In this document: piece after piece, positions 26,640 to 35,771 of the stretch
Layout of the letters: each line of letters begins with the position of its first letter
Numbering within the stretch: the first letter of the stretch is position 1
Origin: Endobugula sp965214375
GTDB lineage: Bacteria; Pseudomonadota; Gammaproteobacteria; Pseudomonadales; Cellvibrionaceae
DNA: 64,000 nt
Direction: 5' to 3'
NCBI GenBank assembly: GCA_965214375.1
Contig: OZ243947.1
Location: forward strand, 2,356,001-2,420,000
Notes under the pieces: generated by a model
What the model was told of the DNA's origin: nothing
Database searches by the model: none
What the model saw: only the letters and a program-made list of their open reading frames with translations
Translations under genes and position numbers: made by a program

Positions 26640-28109
26640 ATGAAACCCGAAGAATTTATACAACTCGCTGACGAAGGTTACAACCGTATTCCTGTGATGC
26701 GTAAAGTCTTGGCGGATTTAGAAACCCCATTATCTGCTTACCTTAAACTGGCAAAAGGGGATTACTCCTATCTGCTTGAGTCTGTGCAGGGCGGGGAAAA
26801 ATGGGGCCGTTATTCCATTTTGGGTTTGCCGTGTCAGACGGTCTTGAAAGCCACGGGGGAGCATATTGTTGTTGAGCATAACGGTGACGTGGTCGAAAAC
26901 CTCCAGCATGCTGATCCGCTTCAATTTGTTGAGGTGTTTCAACATCGCTATCTTTCTCCGGATTTTGAAGGTTTGCCGCGTTTTCATGGTGGTTTGGTTG
27001 GCTATTTTGCCTATGATTGCGTACGTTATGTTGAACCCAAATTAAAAGCTAGCGTGAATGAAGATACCTTAGGCACTCCGGATATCGTGTTGATGGTGTC
27101 TGACGAAGTGCTGGTATTTGATAACCTTGAAGGCACCATTAACCTCATTGTTATGGCAAACCCAAGCAATCACAGTGACGCACTAGGTATTGCCGAATTG
27201 CGTTTGGATGAACTGGTACAACAGTTACATCAACCTGTACCCGAGTTGCCGCCGATGAATTTACAGGCGCAAGAACAGGCAGAACAACAATTTGTCTCAC
27301 ATATGGGTGAAGAAGCCTTTGAACAGGCAGTCGACCGTGTCAAGGAATATGTTCTTGCAGGAGACACCATGCAGGTGGTGTTATCCCAGCGTTTGTCGAT
27401 GTCTTATGACGCAGAGCCACTCAATCTTTACCGTGCTTTACGTTGTTTAAACCCTTCGCCCTATATGTACTTTGTCGATTTGGGTGATCATCAGATTGTC
27501 GGTTCCAGCCCAGAAATTCTTGCGCGCTTAGAAGACGATTGCGTTACCGTACGTCCAATTGCCGGCACCCGTCGTCGTGGTTATAACCCGGAAGAAGATA
27601 AAGCGTTGGAGGCAGAGCTACTGGCAGATCCTAAAGAGATTGCCGAGCATCTGATGTTGATTGATCTTGGGCGTAATGATGTCGGACGTGTTGCCAAAAC
27701 TGGCACGGTGAAACTGTCAGAAAAAATGGTGGTTGAACGTTACTCACACGTCATGCATATTACGTCCAATGTCGATGGCGAAGTGAAAGACGGCGTTAAT
27801 GCAATGGATGTTTTGCGTGCAGCATTACCTGCGGGCACTTTGTCGGGCGCGCCTAAAATTCGTGCCATGGAAATTATTGATGAACTGGAAACAGAAAAGC
27901 GTGGGGTTTATGGGGGAGCGGTAGGTTATCTTGCTTGGAATGGTAACATGGATACGGCAATTGCCATTCGTACTGCAGTGATTAAAGATGGAAAAATGTA
28001 TGTGCAGGCAGGGGCGGGTGTCGTCGCAGATTCTATTCCTGCTCTGGAGTGGAAAGAAACCATGAACAAGGCTCGTGCATTGTTCAAAGCAACGGATAAA
28101 GTACTTTAA
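26640..28109 (+). CDS. trpE: Anthranilate synthase component I
   Basis: A 489-residue chorismate-using enzyme, the first step of tryptophan synthesis, working with TrpG as amidotransferase. The feedback-inhibition element LLESVQGGEKWGRYSILG (with the LLES motif) is near residue 40. The catalytic blocks PIAGTRRRG, LIDLGRNDVGRV, YSHVMHI and LPAGTLSGAPKIRAMEIIDELE are intact. No leader-peptide attenuator is visible in the few bases between gph and trpE. Confidence 0.97.
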   Translation: MKPEEFIQLADEGYNRIPVMRKVLADLETPLSAYLKLAKGDYSYLLESVQGGEKWGRYSILGLPCQTVLKATGEHIVVEHNGDVVENLQHADPLQFVEVFQHRYLSPDFEGLPRFHGGLVGYFAYDCVRYVEPKLKASVNEDTLGTPDIVLMVSDEVLVFDNLEGTINLIVMANPSNHSDALGIAELRLDELVQQLHQPVPELPPMNLQAQEQAEQQFVSHMGEEAFEQAVDRVKEYVLAGDTMQVVLSQRLSMSYDAEPLNLYRALRCLNPSPYMYFVDLGDHQIVGSSPEILARLEDDCVTVRPIAGTRRRGYNPEEDKALEAELLADPKEIAEHLMLIDLGRNDVGRVAKTGTVKLSEKMVVERYSHVMHITSNVDGEVKDGVNAMDVLRAALPAGTLSGAPKIRAMEIIDELETEKRGVYGGAVGYLAWNGNMDTAIAIRTAVIKDGKMYVQAGAGVVADSIPALEWKETMNKARALFKATDKVL

Positions 28110-28122
28110 AAAACGGAGTGTG

Positions 28123-28674
28123 ATGATGAATAATTGTATTAAACATGGATTGAGTACACTGGTGCTATTGGCAGTATTATTTTGGATGCCACTATCAGTC
28201 GCTGAAGAAGCCGCGACTGATAGTGGTATGACCAACAACAAACTGGATGAATTGGTTAAGCGCTTTGATAAAAATGCACAAAGTAAACCCGGTTTCTGGC
28301 AACTGCGTTACGACGATACGCTGATTTATGTCATTACTGATGAAGATGCCGATAGGATGCGTATTATCGTTGAAGTTGCTGAAGCCAAGCAGTTTGATAA
28401 AGAGCACTTATACCGTATTATGCAGTCTAACTTTGATTCTGCATTAGATGCTCGTTATGCTATTGCGCAAGGTAGTGTTTGGTCCGCGTTTATTCATCCA
28501 TTGGCCAGTTTGTCTGAAAAAGAATTTTTTTCGGGTCTGGCACAAACGATTACTTTAGCAAAAACATTTGGTACTACGTTTTCATCTGGGGCGCTGACGT
28601 TTAACGGTGGCGATAGTCGCGCAGAGCATGAAAAACTCTATCAAAAATTATTAAAGAAAGGCTTGTCTGTATAA
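28123..28674 (+). CDS. Hypothetical exported protein between trpE and trpG
   Basis: A 183-residue protein with a signal peptide (about residues 1-28, ending near SVAEE) and a mature part containing WQLRYDDTLIYVITDEDADRMRIIVEVAEAK and LYRIMQSNFDSALDARYAIAQG. The pattern recalls the YbjN / type III secretion chaperone-like fold, but I do not assign it. ACGGAG precedes ATG 28123. Its location inside the trp gene run suggests co-transcription only. Confidence 0.7.
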   Translation: MMNNCIKHGLSTLVLLAVLFWMPLSVAEEAATDSGMTNNKLDELVKRFDKNAQSKPGFWQLRYDDTLIYVITDEDADRMRIIVEVAEAKQFDKEHLYRIMQSNFDSALDARYAIAQGSVWSAFIHPLASLSEKEFFSGLAQTITLAKTFGTTFSSGALTFNGGDSRAEHEKLYQKLLKKGLSV

Positions 28675-28700
28675 TTGACGTTATACAAGAGGACATCACC

Positions 28701-28988
28701 ATGCGACAAAAAGTGATGAATTATCTAATGGGTTCGCCAGTGACTATTTTATGTATGATGACGGTGAGCTTCTTAGGTTTTGGCTACTTTTCAGTAAATT
28801 TATTTTTTTTGTTTAGATCTAATGTAGAGCTCATTAATAATTTTGGTTGGTTGGCTTTGCAAGAAGGTGCAGCGACACAATTATTTTTATTGGTCGGTAG
28901 TGCTTTTGTTAGCGTGATATTTTATGCCGTATGGAAAGTGGGTGAGCGGTTGTTGGTAGATTGGTTAGTCGGTCGCCCATTGGATTAA
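28701..28988 (+). CDS. Small membrane protein of unknown function
   Basis: A 95-residue protein with two clear membrane segments (about residues 13-37 and 58-80) and a short charged C-terminus (KVGERLLVDWLVGRPLD). AAGAGGA lies upstream of the ATG. It sits between the exported hypothetical protein and trpG on the same strand. I do not recognise the family. Confidence 0.65.
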   Translation: MRQKVMNYLMGSPVTILCMMTVSFLGFGYFSVNLFFLFRSNVELINNFGWLALQEGAATQLFLLVGSAFVSVIFYAVWKVGERLLVDWLVGRPLD

Positions 28989-29002
28989 AGAAGGTTTACA
29001 TT

Positions 29003-29596
29003 ATGTTAATTATGGTAGACAACTACGACTCGTTTACCTACAACGTTGTACAGTATTTTGGTGAGTTAAATGCCGATGTTCACGTTGTGCGTAACGACGA
29101 AGTTAATGTTGCAGATATCGCGGAAAAAAATCCCGAGTATGTCGTGATTTCTCCAGGTCCTTGTACACCTAATGAAGCGGGTATTTCTCTGGAGGCCGTT
29201 ACCGCTTTTGCGGGTAAAAAACCACTGTTGGGCATTTGTCTGGGGCATCAAAGTATTGGCCAAGCTTTTGGCGGCAAAATTGTGCGTGCATCACAAGTGA
29301 TGCACGGAAAAATATCACCCGTTTATCATAACAATACGGGTGTTTTTAGTAATCTGCCCAGTCCCTTTAACGCTACACGCTATCATTCGTTGGTGATTGA
29401 TAAAGCGTCACTGCCTGATTGTTTGGAAGTGACTGCCTGGACACAGAACTACGATGGTAGTATTGACGAAATTATGGGCGTAAAACATAAAACACTGGAT
29501 GTGGAAGGTGTGCAGTTTCATCCAGAATCTATTTTTACAGAACATGGCCATCAATTATTAAATAATTTTTTACAGTGCTATAAGGCTGAAAAATAA
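29003..29596 (+). CDS. trpG: Anthranilate synthase component II (glutamine amidotransferase)
   Basis: A 197-residue class I amidotransferase that supplies ammonia to TrpE; a single such protein often also serves PabB. The nucleophile cysteine is in GICLGHQSIGQAFGG and the catalytic His-Glu pair in VQFHPESI. The N-terminal MVDNYDSFTYNVVQYF block fixes the start at ATG 29003, preceded by AGAAGG; an in-frame extension to 28961 overlaps the upstream gene and is unlikely. Confidence 0.95.
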   Translation: MLIMVDNYDSFTYNVVQYFGELNADVHVVRNDEVNVADIAEKNPEYVVISPGPCTPNEAGISLEAVTAFAGKKPLLGICLGHQSIGQAFGGKIVRASQVMHGKISPVYHNNTGVFSNLPSPFNATRYHSLVIDKASLPDCLEVTAWTQNYDGSIDEIMGVKHKTLDVEGVQFHPESIFTEHGHQLLNNFLQCYKAEK

Positions 29597-29608
29597 AAGG
29601 GGAATATA

Positions 29609-30655
29609 ATGAATATTCAACAGGCCCTCAATACGGTTGTTGCGCAAATGGATTTGTCGCAAGATGATATGGCTACAGTGATGCGTCAGATAATGACTGG
29701 TGAAGCAACACCCGCACAAATTGGTGGTTTTCTTGTGGCTTTACGTATGAAAGGCGAAACTGTTGATGAAATTACCGGCGCTGCACACGTCATGCGTGAG
29801 TTGGCAACTCCAGTTGCGGTTACGGCAAATAACCTTGTGGATACCTGTGGCACCGGAGGAGATGGTGCGAATTTATTGAATGTTTCTACTGCTTCGGCAT
29901 TTGTTGTGGCTGCTTGTGGTGGTCATGTCGCCAAGCATGGTAACCGTTCGGTTTCCAGCTCAACCGGCAGTGCCGATGTGCTTGAGGCTGCGGGTGTACA
30001 TCTAGATATTACACCAGAACAAGTGGCTCGTTGTGTGGAAGAAGTGGGTGTTGGTTTCATGTTTGCACCAGCACATCATAGTGCTATGATGCATGCTATC
30101 GGGCCACGTAAAGAGCTTGCTATGCGTACCGTGTTCAATATGTTGGGTCCCATGACTAACCCGGCAGGTGTCAAGCGTCAGGTAATTGGTGTATTCGATG
30201 CGGCGTTATGTCGTCCAATGGCCGAAGTGTTACAAAAACTCGGTAGTGAGCATGTCATGGTCGTGCACGCCTCTGATGGTTTAGATGAACTCACTTTGGC
30301 TGGCAGTAGCCATATTGCAGAGTTAAAAAATGGTGAAGTAAGCGAATATAGCATCAGCCCTGCCGATGTTGGTTTAGCATCAGCCTCTTTGGATGGTCTG
30401 GCCGTTAGTTCAGCCAGTGAATCATTATCTCTGATTCAAAATGCGCTGAGTAAGCGTTCAACAGAAGCGGCAAAAAAAGCAGCAGATATTATCGCGCTTA
30501 ATGCGGGTGCGGCAGTATATGTGTCCGGTATTGCCGCCAGTTTGGAAGAAGGTGTGCGTATGGCGGAAGATGCCGTTGGTAGTGGTTTGGCAAAATCCAA
30601 AATACAAGAACTGGCGGCTTTTTCAGATTGTTGTAAAACCATCGGTGCATCATAA
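29609..30655 (+). CDS. trpD: Anthranilate phosphoribosyltransferase
   Basis: A 348-residue enzyme that joins anthranilate to PRPP, the second tryptophan step. The glycine-rich PRPP loop CGTGGDGANLLNVST, the KHGNRSVSSSTGSADVLEAAG block and GPMTNP are all present. AAGGGGA lies 8 bases before the ATG. It is 12 bases from trpG and 31 from trpC, in one operon. Confidence 0.97.
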   Translation: MNIQQALNTVVAQMDLSQDDMATVMRQIMTGEATPAQIGGFLVALRMKGETVDEITGAAHVMRELATPVAVTANNLVDTCGTGGDGANLLNVSTASAFVVAACGGHVAKHGNRSVSSSTGSADVLEAAGVHLDITPEQVARCVEEVGVGFMFAPAHHSAMMHAIGPRKELAMRTVFNMLGPMTNPAGVKRQVIGVFDAALCRPMAEVLQKLGSEHVMVVHASDGLDELTLAGSSHIAELKNGEVSEYSISPADVGLASASLDGLAVSSASESLSLIQNALSKRSTEAAKKAADIIALNAGAAVYVSGIAASLEEGVRMAEDAVGSGLAKSKIQELAAFSDCCKTIGAS

Positions 30656-30686
30656 GACAGTTAATCAGTGAGCAGGAATAATTGAC

Positions 30687-31490
30687 GTGGTCGATTCAAC
30701 GCCAACCATTCTTAAAAAAATTATTGATCGTAAATTTGAAGAAATTGCTGAGCATTCTCAGGTGGTTTCAGTTGCCGAATTAACGCAACGTGCTGCGGTA
30801 CAAACACCCTGCCGTGGCTTTGTGTCAGCGATGGAAAATAAATTACAACAGGGGCATTCTGCGGTTATCGCTGAGATTAAAAAAGCCTCTCCCAGCAAGG
30901 GCGTGATGCGTGATCCTTTTCACCCGGTAGACATTGCAAAAAGCTATGAAGCGGCGGGTGCAGCCTGTTTGTCTATCCTAACGGATGTCGATTTTTTTCA
31001 GGGCGCGGATCAATACTTGATAGATGCTCGTGCAGCGGTATCTTTACCTGTGATTCGTAAAGATTTTATTGTTGACGAATATCAGGTCTACGAAGCACGT
31101 GCGATGGGTGCTGACTGTATACTGCTAATTGTGGCGGCACTCAGTAAAGAAAAATTACATGCGCTCAATACATTGGCTATTGAATTGGGTATGGATGTGT
31201 TGGTCGAAGTGCATGATGCCAAAGAACTGGAGCTGGCTTTAGAATTGCCCAATCGATTAATTGGCATTAATAATCGTAACTTACATACTTTTGAGACAAC
31301 ACTAAACACGACGTACGCATTGCTTGATAGTATTGATAATCAACGCATTGTTGTGACAGAAAGTGGTATTCACATTAAAGAGAATGTTGAAGCCATGCGC
31401 ACAAACAACGTCAATAGCTTTTTAGTGGGTGAAGCCTTTATGCGTGCGGATGATCCGGGTGAAGCGTTGCAAGTACTATTTTTTAGTTGA
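30687..31490 (+). CDS. trpC: Indole-3-glycerol-phosphate synthase
   Basis: A 267-residue TIM-barrel enzyme closing the indole ring of CdRP. The catalytic lysines lie in AEIKKASPSKG and PVIRKDFIVD, and the phosphate site in VTESGI. It starts with GTG, with GCAGGAATAA upstream. It is the last trp gene here. trpF, trpB and trpA are not in the window, as in Pseudomonas, where they lie elsewhere. Confidence 0.96.
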   Translation: MVDSTPTILKKIIDRKFEEIAEHSQVVSVAELTQRAAVQTPCRGFVSAMENKLQQGHSAVIAEIKKASPSKGVMRDPFHPVDIAKSYEAAGAACLSILTDVDFFQGADQYLIDARAAVSLPVIRKDFIVDEYQVYEARAMGADCILLIVAALSKEKLHALNTLAIELGMDVLVEVHDAKELELALELPNRLIGINNRNLHTFETTLNTTYALLDSIDNQRIVVTESGIHIKENVEAMRTNNVNSFLVGEAFMRADDPGEALQVLFFS

Positions 31491-31522
31491 TTTTCACACA
31501 GAATAATACTTGCATAAAAGGT

Positions 31523-31978
31523 TTACACTTTTCGTACAAAAAGCACTATACCGCTGGCTTTAGTAATTTCAGCGGTTTCCCCTTCTTTGAGTGGCTCACT
31601 ATCGCTGGCAAGTTTTGCACTCCATGTTGCGCCTGACCAGTTAACGCTACCTGCTTTGTCAGCAGTAATTTCAGTGAGTACATCCACAGTTTGACCAATA
31701 GCATCACTACTACTGGGCATGGCGCCGGGTTTTTGTTGCCAGCGTTTTAATGGTACATAAAGCAGCCCAGCAATAGTGGCTGAGGCAATCACGAAGGTGC
31801 CAGTTGCTATTAACCAACTGATATCGGGAATAAGCCATGCAGCAATGGCGGCAACAATGGCGCCAATACCAATAAATAGAAACCAGAATACACTCATGCC
31901 GAAGATGAGGACTTCGGCAGTAATGAGTATGACGCCCAATACAATATAAAATAGAAAAGGACTTAGTTCCTCAAACAT
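31523..31978 (-). CDS. NfeD-like C-terminal domain membrane protein
   Basis: A 151-residue protein with two or three N-terminal membrane segments (VILITAEVLIFGMSVFWFLFIGIGAIVAAIAAWL) and a C-terminal OB-fold domain (IGQTVDVLTEI ... VNWSGATWSAK). Short NfeD proteins pair with stomatin-like SPFH proteins, here encoded immediately upstream with a 2-base gap, and are thought to organise membrane microdomains. It converges on trpC. Confidence 0.9.
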   Translation of the reverse strand: MFEELSPFLFYIVLGVILITAEVLIFGMSVFWFLFIGIGAIVAAIAAWLIPDISWLIATGTFVIASATIAGLLYVPLKRWQQKPGAMPSSSDAIGQTVDVLTEITADKAGSVNWSGATWSAKLASDSEPLKEGETAEITKASGIVLFVRKV

Positions 31979-31980
31979 GG

Positions 31981-32886
31981 TTATGCTCCTGGAGTAGTCA
32001 CTTTATTTTTTAAGGTATCGAAAGCAGTGAAGGCTTTCGCAACTGAGCCGGAAATATCGCTGCCGTCGGTTGGAATTAAAGCGACGGTGCCTTCTTTAGC
32101 CAGTTTTTCAAAAGCGGCAATATATTGTTCTGATAACTGCTGGGCAACCGCAGTTTCGCCGCCGCCCTTAATCGCTTCGGCAATGGTTTTAATGGCTTCG
32201 GCACGGGCGCGTGCTTCAATTTCTACGGCCTCAGCATCACCTTGAGCGCGAAGAATTTTGGCTTGTTTATCTCCTTCCGCTTCATTAATTTGTGCGGTTT
32301 TATAACCTTCAGAGGTGGTGACTGCCACACGGCGCTCACGCTCTGCCGACATTTGTTTTTCCATCTCATCAAGAATGGATTGTGGCGGTGAAATGTCTTT
32401 GACTTCATAGCGCAGTACTTTGGTGCCCCAAGCATTTGAAGCTGCATCAATGGCCGTCGTAATTTCGCCATTAATATTTTCACGTGACTCAAAGGTTTGG
32501 TCGAGGGTCAATTTACCGATCTCGGCACGCATGCTGGTTTGTGCCAATTGGGTAATCGCAAAAATCAGGTTTTCTACACCGTAAGATGCCGCTTTAGGGT
32601 CCATGATTCTCATATACAATACGCCATCAATACCTAAAGAGACATTGTCTTTAGTAATGGCCTGTTGCGAAGGTACATCAATGGCGTACTCTTTTAAGGA
32701 GTGCTTGTAAGTCACTTTATCAATAAAAGGTACCAGTATATGAAAGCCCGCTTCCAGTGTGGAGGAATATTTTCCCAGTCTTTCCACAATATAGGCTTCG
32801 TTTTGAGGGACAATGCGGACAATATTGCTCAGTAAGACAATACCGATAATCGCCGCAGCAATTGTAAAAATAAGGCTGAATTCCAT
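31981..32886 (-). CDS. SPFH/Band-7 stomatin-like protein (slipin, QmcA type)
   Basis: A 301-residue protein with an N-terminal membrane anchor (about residues 5-25), the SPFH domain (IVRIVPQNEAYIVERLGKY ... VLYMRIMDPKAASYGVEN) and an Ala/Glu-rich coiled coil (EAEGDKQAKILRAQGDAEAVEIEARARAEA-like repeats). It oligomerises at the inner membrane and probably acts with the NfeD protein that follows. The pair is transcribed together, between the trp genes and crp. Confidence 0.92.
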   Translation of the reverse strand: MEFSLIFTIAAAIIGIVLLSNIVRIVPQNEAYIVERLGKYSSTLEAGFHILVPFIDKVTYKHSLKEYAIDVPSQQAITKDNVSLGIDGVLYMRIMDPKAASYGVENLIFAITQLAQTSMRAEIGKLTLDQTFESRENINGEITTAIDAASNAWGTKVLRYEVKDISPPQSILDEMEKQMSAERERRVAVTTSEGYKTAQINEAEGDKQAKILRAQGDAEAVEIEARARAEAIKTIAEAIKGGGETAVAQQLSEQYIAAFEKLAKEGTVALIPTDGSDISGSVAKAFTAFDTLKNKVTTPGA

Positions 32887-32945
32887 AATGATCTCCTTGT
32901 TGGTGACAGCTTCCGAAAGGTTAATTGATGTAAATAAAAATAATA

Positions 32946-33581
32946 TTACCGTGTTCCGTAAACGACCATGGTTTTTCCAGATACGGAAACCAAGCCTTCA
33001 CTTTCCAGAGTTTTCAGTACGCGCCCGACCATTTCCCGTGAGCAGCCTACGATACGCCCAATTTCCTGACGTGTAATCTTGATTTGCATGCCATCGGGGT
33101 GGGTCATCGCATCAGGTTCTTTGGTGAGGTCAAGTAATGCCCGAGCAACGCGACCAGTGACATCAAGAAAGGCAAGGTCACTGACTTTTTGGGTGGTGTT
33201 GCGTAAACGATGCGCCATTTGTGAGCAGAGCGCAAACATAAATGCAGGATGTTCTTCGCATAGCTCGTGGAATTTGCTATAGCTTATTTCAGCGATTTCA
33301 CAGGGAGTTTTGGTGCGTACCCAAGCGCTACGTTCATCCATTTGTTTGTCGAATAGTCCCATTTCACCAAAAAAATCGCCTTCATTGAGGTAGGCGACGA
33401 TAATTTCATGGCCATCATCGTTCTCAACCAGCACAGTCACCGACCCTTTAACAATATAATATAGGCCGTCACTTTTTGTCCCTGCATGAATAATAGTGCT
33501 TTTTGCATAATGATTGCGTTTGTGGCAATAATTCAGAAAAATGTCGACGTTGTCTATATGCGGTGTTAATGGCGCTACCAC
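32946..33581 (-). CDS. crp: cAMP receptor protein Crp/Vfr
   Basis: A 211-residue cAMP-responsive regulator. The cyclic-nucleotide pocket (LNEGDFFGEMGLFD followed by ERSAWVRTKTPCEIAEI) and the DNA-recognition helix (EIGRIVGCSREMVGRVLK, with the R-E-x-V-x-R contacts) are intact. GTG 33581 is chosen over an in-frame ATG at 33638 because AAAGGAG lies 7 bases upstream and the product then equals the E. coli Crp length. It is divergent from the osmC-family gene, the same pairing as yhfA-crp in enterobacteria. Confidence 0.93.
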   Translation of the reverse strand: MVAPLTPHIDNVDIFLNYCHKRNHYAKSTIIHAGTKSDGLYYIVKGSVTVLVENDDGHEIIVAYLNEGDFFGEMGLFDKQMDERSAWVRTKTPCEIAEISYSKFHELCEEHPAFMFALCSQMAHRLRNTTQKVSDLAFLDVTGRVARALLDLTKEPDAMTHPDGMQIKITRQEIGRIVGCSREMVGRVLKTLESEGLVSVSGKTMVVYGTR

Positions 33582-33687
33582 GTTGATGCTCCTTTGTTGA
33601 ATCTGCGTGTTTTTAGTATGCTGCCGCAGTTTTTTCATGGATAATATCAGTAATTTATTGAAAATGTGAGTGTTTTAAGAGGCAAAT

Positions 33688-34110
33688 ATGAAAGCAACTG
33701 TCAAATGGGTGGATAACGTCATGTTTTTGGGCGAATCTGGTAGTGGTAATAGCGTGGTTATGGATGGGCCAGCCGACCACGGCGGCCGTAATATGGGGGT
33801 TCGCCCAATGGAAATGTTGTTGCTCGGAATGGGTGGCTGTGCCAGCTTTGATGTGTTGAGTATTCTTAAAAAGAGCCGCCAGCAGGTAACAGATTGCCGT
33901 GCTGAGTTAAACGCAGAGCGTGCAGAGGGCGTTCCTTCACCATTTACGAAAATTCACTTGCAGTTTGTTGTGTCGGGTAAAAACCTGAAAGAAAAGCAGG
34001 TAGAAAAGGCTGTGGAGCTATCAGCCACTAAATACTGTTCAGCCTCCATCATGATGGAAGCTGCAGGTGTTGATGTTACGCACGGTTTTGAGATCGTTGA
34101 AGAAGCCTAA
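33688..34110 (+). CDS. OsmC/YhfA-family protein
   Basis: A 140-residue OsmC-fold protein. The first conserved cysteine region (MLLLGMGGCASFDVLSILKKSRQ) and the second (ATKYCSASIMMEAAGV) correspond to the redox-active pair of thiol-dependent peroxidases, although YhfA members have no firmly shown activity. AAGAGGCAAAT precedes the ATG. It is divergent from crp. Confidence 0.9.
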   Translation: MKATVKWVDNVMFLGESGSGNSVVMDGPADHGGRNMGVRPMEMLLLGMGGCASFDVLSILKKSRQQVTDCRAELNAERAEGVPSPFTKIHLQFVVSGKNLKEKQVEKAVELSATKYCSASIMMEAAGVDVTHGFEIVEEA

Positions 34111-34169
34111 TGCAAATTGATTGAAAGAGTGTTTTTCACTGTTGTTACAGATGCTGCATTGTAGACTTA

Positions 34170-35459
34170 TTATTCTGCAGCTTCTTCACGCGCAATGGCA
34201 CGATAGGCAATATCATCCCGGTAATAGACATCATCCCATGAAATTTGTTTAACTAGTTCATAAGCGCTTGCTTGTGCTTCAGTGACGGTGGCGCCCATCG
34301 CGGTTGCGCAGAGTACACGACCACCATTAGTGGTGATGTTATCGCCATCCAGTTTAGTGCCAGCATGAAAGACTTTGGCTTCATGGTTGCCTTGATTCAA
34401 GCCACTAATGATATCGCCTTTGCGATAGCTGGCAGGATAGCCACCCGCGGCCAGTACGACACCGACCGCCGGTCGTGAATCCCATGCCGTGGTGCAGTTT
34501 TCTAATTGGCCTTCCAGAGCTTTTAAGCAGAGTTCTGGCAGATCGGATTGCAGGCGCAACATAATCGGTTGCGTTTCCGGGTCGCCCAAGCGGCAGTTGT
34601 ATTCAATTACCTTGGGGGTGCCATCGGCGGTAATCATCAGACCCGCATACAAAAACCCTGTGTAGTCGTTGCCTTCCGCGGCCATGCCCGCCACGGTGGG
34701 GTGAATGACTTCATCCATAATGCGCTGGTTGACTTCAGGAGTGACGACTGGCGCTGGGGAGTAAGCGCCCATGCCGCCCGTGTTGGGCCCCGTATCTCCG
34801 TTACCCACGCGTTTGTGGTCTTGGCTAGTGGCCATGGCAAGTGAATGTTTACCATCCACCATGACAATAAAGCTGGCTTCTTCGCCTTCTAAGAATTCTT
34901 CGATCACAACTTTGCAGCCGGCATCTCCAAAGGCATTGCCAGAGAGCATATCTTTGACGGCATCTTCGGCTTGTTCTAATGTTTCTGCAACGATAACGCC
35001 TTTACCCGCAGCCAGGCCGTCGGCCTTAACGACAATAGGTGCGCCTTTTTCTTGTAAATATGCCAGTGCAGCATCAACGTCGGTAAAGGTGTCGTATTCA
35101 GCGGTCGGAATATTGTGTCGTGCTAAAAAATCTTTGGTAAATGATTTGGAGCCTTCCAATTGGGCGGCGCCTTTGCTCGGGCCAAAGCATTGTAAATCAC
35201 GTGCTTGCAAATACTCGACAACGCCATCGACTAGCGGTGCTTCCGGGCCAACAATAGTTAAGCCGATATCATTGCTTTGGGCAAAGTTAGCTAAGGCTTC
35301 AAAGTCCATCACATCGATGGCCACATTTTCGAGTTTATTATCGGTTGCTGTGCCTGCATTACCCGGTGCTACAAACACCTTCTCAACACCTGCACCCTGC
35401 GCCGCTTTCCAAGCCAAGGCATGCTCACGACCACCTGAACCAATCACTAAAATTTTCAT
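34170..35459 (-). CDS. purD: Phosphoribosylamine-glycine ligase
   Basis: A 429-residue ATP-grasp enzyme, the second step of purine synthesis, joining glycine to phosphoribosylamine. It shows the N-terminal VIGSGGREHALAWK, the ATP-grasp block VVKADGLAAGKGVIVA, the metal site VIEYNCRLGDPETQ and GGYPASY. It is the last gene of the local minus-strand series, separated from purH by a repeat-bearing spacer of about 310 bases, so it may have its own promoter. Confidence 0.97.
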   Translation of the reverse strand: MKILVIGSGGREHALAWKAAQGAGVEKVFVAPGNAGTATDNKLENVAIDVMDFEALANFAQSNDIGLTIVGPEAPLVDGVVEYLQARDLQCFGPSKGAAQLEGSKSFTKDFLARHNIPTAEYDTFTDVDAALAYLQEKGAPIVVKADGLAAGKGVIVAETLEQAEDAVKDMLSGNAFGDAGCKVVIEEFLEGEEASFIVMVDGKHSLAMATSQDHKRVGNGDTGPNTGGMGAYSPAPVVTPEVNQRIMDEVIHPTVAGMAAEGNDYTGFLYAGLMITADGTPKVIEYNCRLGDPETQPIMLRLQSDLPELCLKALEGQLENCTTAWDSRPAVGVVLAAGGYPASYRKGDIISGLNQGNHEAKVFHAGTKLDGDNITTNGGRVLCATAMGATVTEAQASAYELVKQISWDDVYYRDDIAYRAIAREEAAE

Positions 35460-35504
35460 GTTTAGAATTCCTGCTAAATTGTTTCTTGCTAAATTTTATA
35501 GTGT

Positions 35505-35612
35505 GGATGTTTGCTGATATTGTTCTCAGGATACGCCATAAATACGTCCCTGTAGGCTCGTGCGCGGCGTCCATGCCGCTTACGATCCTGAGTAACAATA
35601 TCACCAACATCC
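35505..35612 (-). repeat. Stem-loop intergenic repeat, copy 1 (MITE/REP-like)
   Basis: Arms at 35505-35532 and 35585-35612 form a 28-base imperfect inverted repeat (two one-base bulges and one mismatch). The core, read on the minus strand, is GGCATGGACGCCG..ACGAGCCTACAGGGACGTAT. A related core lies in copy 2 in the opposite orientation. No protein is encoded. Confidence 0.75.
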
Positions 35613-35652
35613 TTTATACAATCATTGATTGTATTTAAGAATTTGTTTGTTG

Positions 35653-35756
35653 GCTTACCGTAATAGTGCTATCTAAGACCGCTGGAGGCAGGGATGCCGG
35701 AAACGAGCTACATGGATGTATCTATGCGTGTCTTAGATAGCACTATTCGGTGAGCA
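35653..35756 (+). repeat. Stem-loop intergenic repeat, copy 2 (MITE/REP-like)
   Basis: Perfect 18-base arms at 35662-35679 and 35730-35747, extending outward imperfectly through the CTTACCG/CGGTGAG flanks. The core on the plus strand contains GGCAGGGATGCCG and ACGAGCTACATGGATGTAT, homologous to the core of copy 1. The arms of the two copies are unrelated to each other, so the shared core and private stems define the element. Confidence 0.75.
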
Positions 35757-35771
35757 GAATCCATAAAAATA

